From Candidatus Woesearchaeota archaeon (GTDB lineage Archaea > Nanobdellota > Nanobdellia > Woesearchaeales > UBA525): a stretch of 13,803 nt of DNA. This document shows, in pieces, positions 1 to 5,927 of the stretch. How positions within the stretch are numbered: position 1 is the stretch's first letter; each line of letters begins with the position of its first letter. The DNA is taken from the NCBI GenBank assembly GCA_013331575.1, contig DUGD01000026.1, forward strand, positions 1 through 13,803, in the 5' to 3' direction. Position numbers and translations under genes: made by a program. The notes under the pieces are model-generated. The model had not been told where the DNA came from. It worked only from the letters and a program-made list of their open reading frames with translations, and did not search any database.

Positions 1-803
1 AAGCCGTCGATCTCGGCGAGGAACTGCATGAAGGTGCGCTGCACCTCGCGCTCGCCGGACGTGCCCAAATCGATGCGTTTGGCCGCGAGCGCGTCGATCT
101 CGTCGATGAAGACGATCGCCGGCGCGTGCTCGCGCGCGAGCTCGAAGATCTCCTTGACGAGCTTCGCGCCTTCGCCGATGAACTTCTGGACGAGCTCGGA
201 ACCCACGACCTCGATGAATGTGCTGTCGGTCGACGCAGCGACCGCTTTCGCGAGGAGCGTCTTGCCCGTGCCGGGCGGTCCGTAGAGCAAGATGCCCTTC
301 GGCGGCGTGATGCCGACTTTCTTGAAGAGCTCGGGCTTCTTCAACGGGAGCTCTACGACCTCTTGGATCTCCTGGATCTCCTTCTTGAGGCCGCCGATAT
401 TCTCCCAGCCGATCTTCGGCTTATCGATGATGACGAACTGATCGACGGAGCCATGCGAGGCCTCGCGGATGGGTTCGAGGACGGTGAGGTTCTTCTGCTC
501 CACAAGGACGCTCGTGCCCGCAGTGATGCCCTTCGCATCGCTGCTCACATCAACGAGGAACTTGTTGCCGTTCGGGACGCGGATGATCGCCATCTGCTTG
601 CCGTCGCGCGATACGAGCTCAGAGAGCTCTGCGATGAGGAGTGCGGGTGTACGGTAGCGCTCTATCTCGGAGCGGAGCTGGCCGACGGTCTCGCGGAGGA
701 GATGGTTCTCTTGATGGAGCTCTGCGATAGCGCGCTCCTCCTGCTCTTTCGCGCTGTCCTGGCGTTTCGCCGTGTCCTGTTTCCCTTCCTTGCTGACTGC
801 CAT
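1..803 (-). CDS. pan: Proteasome-activating nucleotidase (PAN), N-terminal part, cut by window edge
   Basis: AAA+ ATPase that unfolds substrates and feeds them to the archaeal 20S proteasome as a hexameric cap in the cytoplasm. About 267 residues are visible from ATG at 803. They show a charged, heptad-like coiled coil (about residues 12-50), an OB-type segment (about 65-115), then the AAA+ domain with Walker A GPPGTGKT at 175-182, Walker B IVFIDEID at 230-237 and a pore-loop FIG at 208-210. The family is usually 400-430 residues, so the rest of the AAA+ domain and the C-terminal HbYX tail lie outside the window. The start is supported by a TATA box centred about 27 nt upstream, which predicts a nearly leaderless mRNA; a GGAGG also sits about 10 nt upstream. 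Divergent from the PRC-barrel gene at 957. Family assignment is very secure. Confidence 0.97.
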   Translation of the reverse strand, partial: MAVSKEGKQDTAKRQDSAKEQEERAIAELHQENHLLRETVGQLRSEIERYRTPALLIAELSELVSRDGKQMAIIRVPNGNKFLVDVSSDAKGITAGTSVLVEQKNLTVLEPIREASHGSVDQFVIIDKPKIGWENIGGLKKEIQEIQEVVELPLKKPELFKKVGITPPKGILLYGPPGTGKTLLAKAVAASTDSTFIEVVGSELVQKFIGEGAKLVKEIFELAREHAPAIVFIDEIDALAAKRIDLGTSGEREVQRTFMQFLAEIDG

Positions 804-808
804 GTATC

Positions 809-834
809 GGGAGACCTCCCAGTCGTATATAAAA
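809..834 (-). promoter_or_regulatory. pan promoter: TATA box plus GGGAG-N2-CTCCC inverted repeat
   Basis: On the minus strand a TTTTATATA box (826-834) is centred about 27 nt before the PAN ATG, the archaeal -26 position. Between box and start lies an inverted repeat GGGAG/CTCCC with a 2-nt centre (809-820). It could be an operator or simply include the Shine-Dalgarno. The box is clear; the operator role is inference. Confidence 0.6.
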
Positions 835-893
835 GCTGTGCAGAATATAGTTATTATGCGAACTCCCGTCCCGTCGTTGATTCCCGCCGCTAT

Positions 894-911
894 TGCGAAA
901 TCTTTAAATAT
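894..911 (+). promoter_or_regulatory. Promoter of PRC-barrel gene (BRE/TATA)
   Basis: GCGAAATC followed by TTTAAATAT (903-911) looks like a purine-rich BRE plus archaeal TATA box. The predicted transcription start is near 933, leaving a leader of about 24 nt that contains AGGTGG before the ATG at 957. Confidence 0.6.
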
Positions 912-956
912 CTCCTTGGGAGCGTTCTCCCTGTTAAGGTAATACAGGTGGTCGGC

Positions 957-1226
957 ATGTTGAATATGAAACGCATTTCTGAGAGTTACGAGATGAAGGT
1001 CTTCACGGATTCGGGGGATTACTTCGGCGATGTCGAAGAGGCGATCCTCACGCAGAACAAGATAACCGGCTGGCGCGTGCGCGCGACCAAGAACAGCTTC
1101 CTCAACAAGGTACTGGGATCGGCCAAGGGCGTCATCGTGCCCCACCAGCTCGTGAAGTCCATCGGCGACATCATGATCATCAACAAATCAGCCATTCCGA
1201 GCTACGACCCGGACGACTCGCGATAG
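957..1226 (+). CDS. PRC-barrel domain protein, 89 aa
   Basis: Small single-domain protein matching the archaeal PRC-barrel pattern: a KVFTDSGDYFGDV opening strand-turn, a hydrophobic/basic middle (GWRVRA), and the AKGVIVPHQLVKSIGDIMII closing strands. PRC-barrels are compact beta domains found in RNA-metabolism and photosynthetic proteins; the stand-alone archaeal versions have no firmly assigned role that I can name. The ATG at 957 is chosen because AGGTGG lies 5-6 nt upstream; ATG 966 is an alternative, three codons shorter. The same frame is open much further upstream through the antisense of PAN, but that extension is a shadow. Followed by a T-rich tract. Its base composition matches the core genes, unlike the AT-rich gene that follows. 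Confidence 0.9.
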   Translation: MLNMKRISESYEMKVFTDSGDYFGDVEEAILTQNKITGWRVRATKNSFLNKVLGSAKGVIVPHQLVKSIGDIMIINKSAIPSYDPDDSR

Positions 1227-1268
1227 GTTTTCTTTTTCTTTTCAACTTTCTTCTTAGGTTTCTTCTGC
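1227..1268 (+). terminator. T-rich terminator after PRC-barrel gene
   Basis: Several consecutive T tracts (TTTTCTTTTTCTTTTC and more) start right after the stop codon, without a strong GC hairpin. This is the usual form of archaeal intrinsic termination. Confidence 0.6.
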
Positions 1269-1314
1269 TTAACTGACCACATTGTGGACTACTTCGTTTT
1301 GTCGTTCAGAAAAA

Positions 1315-1453
1315 GTGCTGCCTTGGCGTTTTCCCAGGAGGACGGCCGATTCATGCAGGCCGTCCGACGTAAAACAACGGAACGGACTGACTTCGAAGAA
1401 GGCAGTCACCGGGAGCGAAGCGACCGGGGAGTGAGTTGATTGCGCCGCAGCAC
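1315..1453. repeat. Element E1: intergenic structured element with paired ends
   Basis: The ends pair: GTGCTGC-CTT-GGCG (1315-1328) with CGCC-GCAGCAC (1443-1453), an 11-bp stem interrupted by a CTT bulge. Inside are a perfect 8-bp hairpin (GGACGGCC 1340-1347 with GGCCGTCC 1358-1365), a GACTG/CAGTC hairpin (1385-1389/1403-1407), and a small CCGG-GA-GC-GAA-GC-GA-CCGG hairpin (about 1409-1427). The same closing stem, with one compensated base pair, occurs in element E2 at 10956-11120. It lies between the convergent PRC-barrel and AT-rich genes. It could be a small non-autonomous mobile repeat, a bidirectional terminator or a non-coding RNA; the sequence does not decide. The rest of the 1227-1638 gap holds only T-rich sequence and two further small hairpins. 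Confidence 0.65.
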
Positions 1454-1586
1454 AGAGAGAGGATTTTTCTGTTTCAGAGAACTCACGATTGTATGTTGTC
1501 TAATTATTGTTTGAGAATGAGTTGTTGATTCATGTACAATAAAAAGTTGGTTAACGGAGCATAATTTGTCGGTGTTACCCGGTGGC

Positions 1587-1639
1587 GAATCCTTAGTGTA
1601 GGATTCATCACTTTCAGTCGATGAGAATGCACTCGCATT
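1587..1639 (-). terminator. Hairpins downstream of the AT-rich gene
   Basis: A perfect 7-bp hairpin (GAATCCT 1587-1593, loop TAGTGT, AGGATTC 1600-1606) and a 5-bp hairpin (AATGC 1626-1630, loop ACTC, GCATT 1635-1639) that abuts the stop codon lie just downstream of the minus-strand gene ending at 1639. They may terminate or stabilise that transcript. Confidence 0.35.
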
Positions 1640-2760
1640 TATAAACCTTTTGAGTAATGTTTTATAATATCTGTATATTTAATAATGTTGATACTATCGC
1701 CAGAAGATATCTGGATTAGATCTGCTGTTTGTTTTCCTGCATCATCAAGAAATACGATGTAGTCGCCATCTTTTATTATGCTTCTATCTTGATTCTGATC
1801 GAATTTTTTGTAGCAGGCATTTTGTCTATAGATATGTGATAAAAATTTTCTACCACTAGATTGTGATACAAAAAATGAAAAGTCGACGTGTTTTGAGTCC
1901 GGCGGCAAAACAAAGAATACAGGTCTTCTTAGATACTTACGCAGAGGGATATTTCGGTTATCTCTGGGGGTGATGTATGGATAATCTTGGTTATTTATTT
2001 TGTATATAACTATTTTATTCTCCGCAACTAATTCCTTCAAATTTTTTACGATGCCATCTGTGTCATATCCGTCTTTATTTCTCTCGATTCTGTCTGTTAA
2101 ATAACGTAATAGAATGTCTGCAGTGGCGATTAATGGGTCACACTCATCTCCTTTAAAGACCACTTCTAATGGAATGCTTGAGGACTCTATTTCCTCCCAC
2201 GCCTTTGTTCTTTTTGCGCCAAAATGATCAATGAGAACTTTACACTTGTTGGTTCTGATGACATTAAGAAGTTTCCATGTGCATATGTGGGGAAAACTAT
2301 TATTTAGGTGTTCAATTGCCAAAATCTTTGGATGTACTTTTTCAGGAGTTCTTGTCCGTCCTAAGATTGTTACTTCAGGAATCCTCCAAGGATTGAACGC
2401 TGAATATACTATGTGAACATCTTTGATGTGTTGTTTGATGTGCTTGATAAATGCTTCATGAATATATTGCTCTCCTTCTGTGAATTGTCTTAAGTCTTTA
2501 CTACATAACGGAGACTCGAAATATTCTTTCGAAGCTTGATATCCAGTATCTTCAAACGCTTTTTTTAAAGACTCAAAAAACGAAATTTTGAAGTTATCAT
2601 AATCACTAACTTCAACGCCGATAGCTAGTGCACCAAAAAATCCCTTTAGCTCTGAAATGTCTGTAGATTGAGATTTCTTGAATTCACTAATGGATTTAAA
2701 GGGAGACTCCGGATGAACAAGAGCAAGAGGTATTGCATCTATTCCTATGGTGGGATTCAC
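1639..2760 (-). CDS. AT-rich gene of unknown function, possible RNase H-fold (DUF3800-like) protein, 373 aa
   Basis: Not confidently recognised. The protein opens with a hydrophobic strand carrying an acid (TIGIDAIPLAL, D8), has an amphipathic helix region (about 50-75), a central strand VHIVYSAFNPW (115-125), a second strand plus acid KVLIDHF (174-180, D178), then GDECDPLIATADILLRY (204-220) with acids at 205, 208 and 215. Acids ending successive strands followed by an aspartate in a helix ('..ATADILLRY') is the layout of RNase H-fold proteins such as DUF3800; this is inference from pattern, not from a match. The C-terminal 120 residues are beta-rich. The start is GTG at 2760; two TATA-like boxes lie upstream. 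The gene is visibly AT-rich with A/T-ending codons, unlike its neighbours, and is flanked by repeats, so recent transfer is likely. Confidence 0.8.
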   Translation of the reverse strand: MNPTIGIDAIPLALVHPESPFKSISEFKKSQSTDISELKGFFGALAIGVEVSDYDNFKISFFESLKKAFEDTGYQASKEYFESPLCSKDLRQFTEGEQYIHEAFIKHIKQHIKDVHIVYSAFNPWRIPEVTILGRTRTPEKVHPKILAIEHLNNSFPHICTWKLLNVIRTNKCKVLIDHFGAKRTKAWEEIESSSIPLEVVFKGDECDPLIATADILLRYLTDRIERNKDGYDTDGIVKNLKELVAENKIVIYKINNQDYPYITPRDNRNIPLRKYLRRPVFFVLPPDSKHVDFSFFVSQSSGRKFLSHIYRQNACYKKFDQNQDRSIIKDGDYIVFLDDAGKQTADLIQISSGDSINIIKYTDIIKHYSKGL

Positions 2761-2796
2761 AATGCTGTGTATCTCGAATTACTCAAATAGATTTCG

Positions 2797-2818
2797 ATTT
2801 ATACAGGGGTATTTATAG
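2797..2818 (-). promoter_or_regulatory. Two TATA-like boxes for the AT-rich gene
   Basis: On the minus strand CTATAAATA (2810-2818) and TGTATAAAT (2797-2805) stand in tandem about 40-55 nt before the GTG start. They predict transcription starts about 13-27 nt ahead of it. Confidence 0.5.
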
Positions 2819-2830
2819 GCCTGCGCGTTG

Positions 2831-2935
2831 GTGCGTCGCAGCACAAGAAAACAACGGACGAAGAGTAGTTACGACCCACGATGCGCCGCAGCACAAGAAA
2901 ACGATGGATGAGACTGAGTAGTTGACGACGACTAT
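2831..2935 (+). repeat. Two degenerate direct repeats, about 50-bp period
   Basis: The 22-nt segments at 2831-2852 and 2881-2902 are nearly identical: RTGCGYCGCAGCAC followed by AAGAAAAC. Each leads into a related GAGTAGTT-GACGAC-type tail (2863-2879 and 2916-2935). The core GCGCCGCAGCAC is also the right end of E1 (1442-1453), and the tail recurs after mazF (3620-3674). The rest of the gap up to 3061 holds the divergent promoters and nothing else that I can identify. Confidence 0.7.
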
Positions 2936-3031
2936 CTCGCGGCAATAGAATGGTCTGTCCGTAACTTTTCCGTCTTTCTCGTCGCAACACACAAACACGC
3001 CGTCCTCGCTCTACACTGCATGCCGCAAGCG

Positions 3032-3061
3032 TTAAATACGAGGTATACTTTTGGTATACTT
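3032..3061 (+). promoter_or_regulatory. Toxin-antitoxin promoter and tandem GTATAC operator
   Basis: TTAAATAC (3032-3039) is a TATA box about 26 nt before ATG 3062, predicting a leaderless mRNA. Between box and start the 9-mer GGTATACTT occurs twice (3042-3050 and 3053-3061), each with a GTATAC palindrome, at an 11-bp spacing, about one helical turn. This fits cooperative binding of ribbon-helix-helix dimers, so autorepression by the antitoxin is a reasonable inference. Confidence 0.6.
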
Positions 3062-3277
3062 ATGGATGTGACGACCATAAAGCTGCAAAAGTGCACGAAG
3101 CGCAAGCTTGATGCGCTGCGCAAAGAGACGGAGAGCTATGACTCGGTGGTGGAGCGGCTCGTCGCGATGGCAAAACGGGAACACCTCAAAGCAGCGCTCA
3201 TAGCAGGGTATTCTGATCCCGAACAGAAGAAGATCATGGAAGAATGGGACGGCGTCACGGGTGACGGATGGAAATGA
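3062..3277 (+). CDS. Antitoxin of a MazF-type module, likely ribbon-helix-helix, 71 aa
   Basis: Presumed antitoxin: a small protein directly upstream of and overlapping a MazF-type toxin. The N-terminus DVTTIKLQKCTKRKLDAL (residues 2-19) fits a ribbon-helix-helix: a short strand with alternating polar residues, then a helix. A second helix follows (SYDSVVERLVAMA). The acidic C-terminal part (DPEQKKIMEEWDG) would be the toxin-neutralising tail. The frame opens earlier, at 3020, but ATG 3062 matches the leaderless promoter and the length usual for such antitoxins. The stop overlaps the toxin start, indicating translational coupling. Family subtype is not certain. Confidence 0.82.
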   Translation: MDVTTIKLQKCTKRKLDALRKETESYDSVVERLVAMAKREHLKAALIAGYSDPEQKKIMEEWDGVTGDGWK

Positions 3278-3594
3278 GACGCGGAGAGATATGGCTCGTC
3301 AACCCGGGCGCGACAACCGGCCACGAACTGCGTAAAGTGCGTCCTGCGCTCATTGTGCAGAACGATGTGGGCAACAAACATGGTATGATGACAATTGTTG
3401 TCCCGATCGGCACGGTAAACAGTCCACTCTATCCTTATGAAGTTTCGATACTGCTCAAACAACCATCCAGAATACAATGCAACCAAATTAGGAGTATTGA
3501 CAAGCGCCGCCTTATCAAAAAGATAGGTGTTGCAGACACAGAAACGATGCTTGAGGTGAATGACGCCATCAAGATAGCGCTCGACTTGCATTGA
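3268..3594 (+). CDS. mazF: MazF/PemK-family endoribonuclease toxin, 108 aa
   Basis: Sequence-specific mRNA interferase of the MazF/PemK family; the partner antitoxin lies immediately upstream. Diagnostic features are RRGEIWLVNPG (4-14), VRPALIVQND (24-33) with the expected catalytic Arg25, the PIGT strand with Thr49 at the position of the family's catalytic threonine, and the QIRSIDKRRL motif (73-82) near the C-terminus, as in Gram-positive MazF. The length is normal. Start 3268 overlaps the antitoxin end by 10 nt and has GGTGA 3 nt upstream, as in other genes here. ATG 3274 forms a classical ATGA overlap and is an alternative, giving MRRGEIW. No sign of inactivation. Confidence 0.95.
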   Translation: MEMRRGEIWLVNPGATTGHELRKVRPALIVQNDVGNKHGMMTIVVPIGTVNSPLYPYEVSILLKQPSRIQCNQIRSIDKRRLIKKIGVADTETMLEVNDAIKIALDLH

Positions 3595-3619
3595 ACGGCG
3601 CGGTGATTCTGCGCTCAAC

Positions 3620-3674
3620 CTGCACGAAGAAACGAACAATAACTATGGGTAGTTGACGACTACTTTTGTGCTGC
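3620..3674 (+). repeat. Third copy of the island repeat, after mazF
   Basis: CTGCACGAAGAAACGA... leading to GGGTAGTTGACGACTAC (3647-3663) resembles 2888-2935. It contains the hairpin GTAGT-TGACG-ACTAC (3649-3663) and ends with GTGCTGC (3668-3674), the inverse of the GCAGCAC core in the 2831-2902 copies. Thus related sequences flank the toxin-antitoxin pair on both sides. It also lies between convergent genes, so it may act in termination. Confidence 0.5.
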
Positions 3675-3685
3675 AAATACGACTG

Positions 3686-4699
3686 TTAAGATTTCTTCTT
3701 CCGCGTCGTCTTCACAATCTCTTCTACTCCAACGATGCATCTCGGTAAGGACGTCACGAACGTCTCGCGGTAGACGAGATACGACTCGTAGTTCTTGATG
3801 ACGTCGGAGAACGTCTGCTTGAGGGATTTGACGATGCCGTGGAACTGCGTCGTATCATCGACGCTAATCATCATCATGATGTCCCACGTGCCGATGGTCT
3901 TCATGCAACGCAGGATCTGCGGCCGTGCGCGGACGAACTCCTTGAGCTTGCTCTGGTGATGCTCGTCGAACTGCTTCATCTGCAGCATGATGGTGTACTG
4001 CTGCCGTCCCAACCGCTGCTGGTCGATGCTTATCGTGAATCGCCGGATGACTCCTGACAACTTAAGGCGCTTGATGCGCGCGATGACTGCATCGCTGCCG
4101 AGATGCACCTTGCGCGCGATGCCCACGGCGTTCTCGCGACAATCGGCGCTCAGGAGGGAGAGGATGCGTCGATCAGTATCATCGAGCGCGTCGCCTTGCT
4201 GTTCCGGGTCCCAGGCAGCCGCGCGGGTCCAACGGACGACGACGAGTGTGTCCTTCTCGAGGATGACGCCGGAATATTTCGTGGATATTCGCATGATGAT
4301 GTCGTCGAGCTCTTCGAGATGCTGCGCCACGAGGACCCATTTGAGATCCCACCGGTCGTTGTACTCGAGAAGCGCCTCGGTGTTGGGGTGGTCTTTGAGC
4401 TCTTGCACAAGGAGCGCCTGCTTGCGCTGGTCGCTCTCATCAAGGAGCAGAAATACGCGGCACACGAGCATGCCAAAGACGCTGCGGTCTATCTCCGCGT
4501 AGTACCGGCGCACGACACCTGTCTTCTCGAGCCGCTTCATGCGGTACTTGACCGTATCGCGGTTGAGGCCGAGAAGCTTGGCGAGGCCGGAGATGGGCGT
4601 GCGTGCGTCATCGCGGAGAATCGCGAGTAGCTTCGCGTCCTTCGCATCGAGCCGCACGGGTGCGTCGCTTCGTACGGAATTTTTACGCTTCATTTTCAT
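3686..4699 (-). CDS. Tandem Lrp/AsnC-family transcriptional regulator, 337 aa
   Basis: Two complete Lrp/AsnC units in one chain. Unit 1: winged HTH at about 17-72 (LDAKDAKLLAILRDDAR, then GLAKLLGLNRDTVKYRMKRL) and a RAM-type ligand/oligomerisation domain at about 75-158. Unit 2: HTH at about 172-226 (LDDTDRRILSLLSADCREN, then ARIKRLKLSGVIRRF) and a second RAM domain (about 228-318) containing the GTWDIMMMISV strand. Single Lrp proteins are about 150 residues, so this is a duplication-fusion that could bind as a pseudo-dimer. Start 4699 is the first ATG of a short Met-rich start; ATG 4693 coincides with the transcription start predicted from the TATA palindrome and may be the real, leaderless start. 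The open frame to 5011 is a shadow of the lipoprotein gene. Divergent from the lipoprotein array, which it may control. Confidence 0.92.
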   Translation of the reverse strand: MKMKRKNSVRSDAPVRLDAKDAKLLAILRDDARTPISGLAKLLGLNRDTVKYRMKRLEKTGVVRRYYAEIDRSVFGMLVCRVFLLLDESDQRKQALLVQELKDHPNTEALLEYNDRWDLKWVLVAQHLEELDDIIMRISTKYSGVILEKDTLVVVRWTRAAAWDPEQQGDALDDTDRRILSLLSADCRENAVGIARKVHLGSDAVIARIKRLKLSGVIRRFTISIDQQRLGRQQYTIMLQMKQFDEHHQSKLKEFVRARPQILRCMKTIGTWDIMMMISVDDTTQFHGIVKSLKQTFSDVIKNYESYLVYRETFVTSLPRCIVGVEEIVKTTRKKKS

Positions 4700-4710
4700 T
4701 ATTATTCGCT

Positions 4711-4724
4711 TTTTATATATAAAA
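4711..4724. promoter_or_regulatory. Perfect 14-bp TATA palindrome between the Lrp gene and the lipoprotein array
   Basis: TTTTATATATAAAA is a perfect palindrome, so it can act as a TATA box on both strands. Leftward it predicts a start near 4691-4693, on the second ATG of the regulator. Rightward it predicts a start near 4744, leaving a leader of about 100 nt before the first lipoprotein ATG at 4846. That leader (4745-4845) is A-rich, has an AAGGTGA just before the start, and no evident gene. A second TATA-like CATATAC lies at 4759-4765. Confidence 0.55.
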
Positions 4725-4845
4725 TAATAGGTAAATAATGAACTTTTGGCTAGATATTTCATATACTTGGCAGACAGCCCCAACGGTACGAAACAACAGA
4801 ACAACAAGAAAACAACGGAACAAGAAGATGACAAAGGTGAACAAG

Positions 4846-5232
4846 ATGAAGACATTGCAGGCGATAGTGTTGGCGACAGCGATCGGCGCGACTGCGTGCG
4901 GTCCTCCGTACACGAAACCGGAGAATGCTCCGTCCATCGAAGTGATCGGCGTGCCGATGACGATGCCGGAACGATCGGTCGAGGCGCACAGTAGCGCGGG
5001 GAGCTACACATTCCTGCTCAAGACGACTGCGCCGAGCGAAGGCCTCGCGTGCGCGTACCGTTACGGTCCAGACGCATTCAACGTCTACCAGACGAACACG
5101 AACCAGCAGCTCGAGTATGAATCGAGCGTCGTGAAAGCGGCGGCACAGGAACATGTGGCGGTCTCGTTCGAGAGCGTCGGCAAAACTCCGCAAGGGTGTT
5201 ATGTCGTAAGCAGCGTCCCGAAACTGCGCTGA
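4846..5232 (+). CDS. Lipoprotein A, paralogous array family, 128 aa
   Basis: Predicted surface lipoprotein of unknown function. It has a lipoprotein signal with lipobox ATAC and acylation at Cys18, a Pro-rich linker, then the array's shared domain: VIGVP (33-37), RS (43-44), GSYTF (52-56), CAYR (69-72, Cys69), LEYES (89-93) and QGCYV (116-120, Cys118). The body is closest to E and I (EYES type), but the first 20 residues are almost identical to those of F, which has the other body type. AAGGTGA lies 5 nt before ATG 4846; ATG 4828 in the same frame would put extra charged residues ahead of the signal and is disfavoured. First gene of the array. I recognise no named family. Confidence 0.88.
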   Translation: MKTLQAIVLATAIGATACGPPYTKPENAPSIEVIGVPMTMPERSVEAHSSAGSYTFLLKTTAPSEGLACAYRYGPDAFNVYQTNTNQQLEYESSVVKAAAQEHVAVSFESVGKTPQGCYVVSSVPKLR

Positions 5233-5298
5233 TTCCTCTTCTCTCTTCATTATTTCGCACAACAACTAGATGCAAGACTACAGAACAAAGGTGAACAC
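5230..5298 (+). repeat. Array spacer repeat, copy 1
   Basis: Starts at the stop codon of A. The pyrimidine-rich run TTCCTCTTCTCTCTTC, then ATTATTTCGCACAACAA, then a GACTACAG motif and AAGGTGAACAC before the ATG of B. Nearly identical to 6791-6858 and clearly related to 8071-8138. The pyrimidine tract may be a termination or processing signal and the end is the ribosome-binding site. Confidence 0.8.
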
Positions 5299-5898
5299 AT
5301 GAGTAGAATGAATGGAATAAGGACGTTCCTCGGCGGAGCGGCGATACTCGCCACGATAGGAATGGTGAACTCCTGCAGGGAGTATGCGGACTACCCGGGC
5401 TTCAGCGAGAAGACGGAGATGGGCCGCACGAAGAACGCGATATCCGCGGTCGTCGCAGGGATCGCAGCGCAACAGGCGTACGGCGATGCGAACGTCGGGA
5501 TGGAGGTCAAGAAGACATTCTGGCCCGACGCGACGCTGACCGGCACCGTCACACCGGATGCGATTGATACGAAGACGAATGTCTTTTTTTCCTCGGCGAA
5601 GTTCAACGCGCGCGGAAGCGAGGGAGGGCTTGTCGGCAAAGTCGACAAATCGGAGTTCGACTGGCGCGTGGAACAGACCGGGCAGGACACCTATCGCATC
5701 AAGCGCTTGGGATGGAAGTTCGATTCATACTTGCAGCTGACTGCGAAGGATGGATGCATTACTGGGACGTACAAACGCCCCGGACCGCACTTCGATTGGA
5801 CGGTCGACGGCACGTACACCAAGGACGGCAGCGCCCGGATCGAGATCGACGGACCGCTCAATCTCGGCGTGACGCTCGAAGGCAAGCTCAAGCAATGA
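5299..5898 (+). CDS. Lipoprotein B, unrelated to the array family, 199 aa
   Basis: Predicted membrane-anchored lipoprotein of unknown function. The signal segment (residues 1-25) has a basic start and a hydrophobic core, and the lipobox-like VNSC gives Cys26. A second helix-like alanine-rich stretch (47-60) follows, then a beta-rich region in which short strands alternate with charged turns (about 75-199). It ends with several repeated-looking strand patterns (TGTYKR, DGTYTKDG, GVTLEGKLK), suggestive of a small beta-barrel or sandwich. It lacks the paired Cys and SYTF motifs of the neighbouring family. Start 5299 has GGTGA 4 nt upstream; ATG 5308 is a weaker alternative. It sits inside the array with 29 nt to gene C. 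Confidence 0.85.
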   Translation: MSRMNGIRTFLGGAAILATIGMVNSCREYADYPGFSEKTEMGRTKNAISAVVAGIAAQQAYGDANVGMEVKKTFWPDATLTGTVTPDAIDTKTNVFFSSAKFNARGSEGGLVGKVDKSEFDWRVEQTGQDTYRIKRLGWKFDSYLQLTAKDGCITGTYKRPGPHFDWTVDGTYTKDGSARIEIDGPLNLGVTLEGKLKQ

Positions 5899-5927
5899 AC
5901 AGTATTACGCATAACAAAGGTGAACCC

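Noticed and set aside
126..956. Long plus-strand frame antisense to PAN, joined to the PRC-barrel frame
   Set aside because: It is the mirror of PAN codons (Leu/Asp/Glu-rich low-complexity protein). PAN is certain on the other strand, and the PRC-barrel gene has its own promoter and ribosome-binding site at 957.
2831..2935. Possible start of a CRISPR array
   Set aside because: Only two units, degenerate, with related rather than unique 'spacers', and no cas genes.
3136..3639. Minus-strand frame of 167 codons opposite the toxin-antitoxin genes
   Set aside because: It lies antisense to clear antitoxin and MazF coding sequence and shows no recognisable motif.
4700..5011. Extension of the Lrp-type regulator to a start at 5011
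   Set aside because: It would run through the promoter palindrome and antisense to lipoprotein A. Lrp homology begins near 4650 and the predicted transcription start is near 4692.
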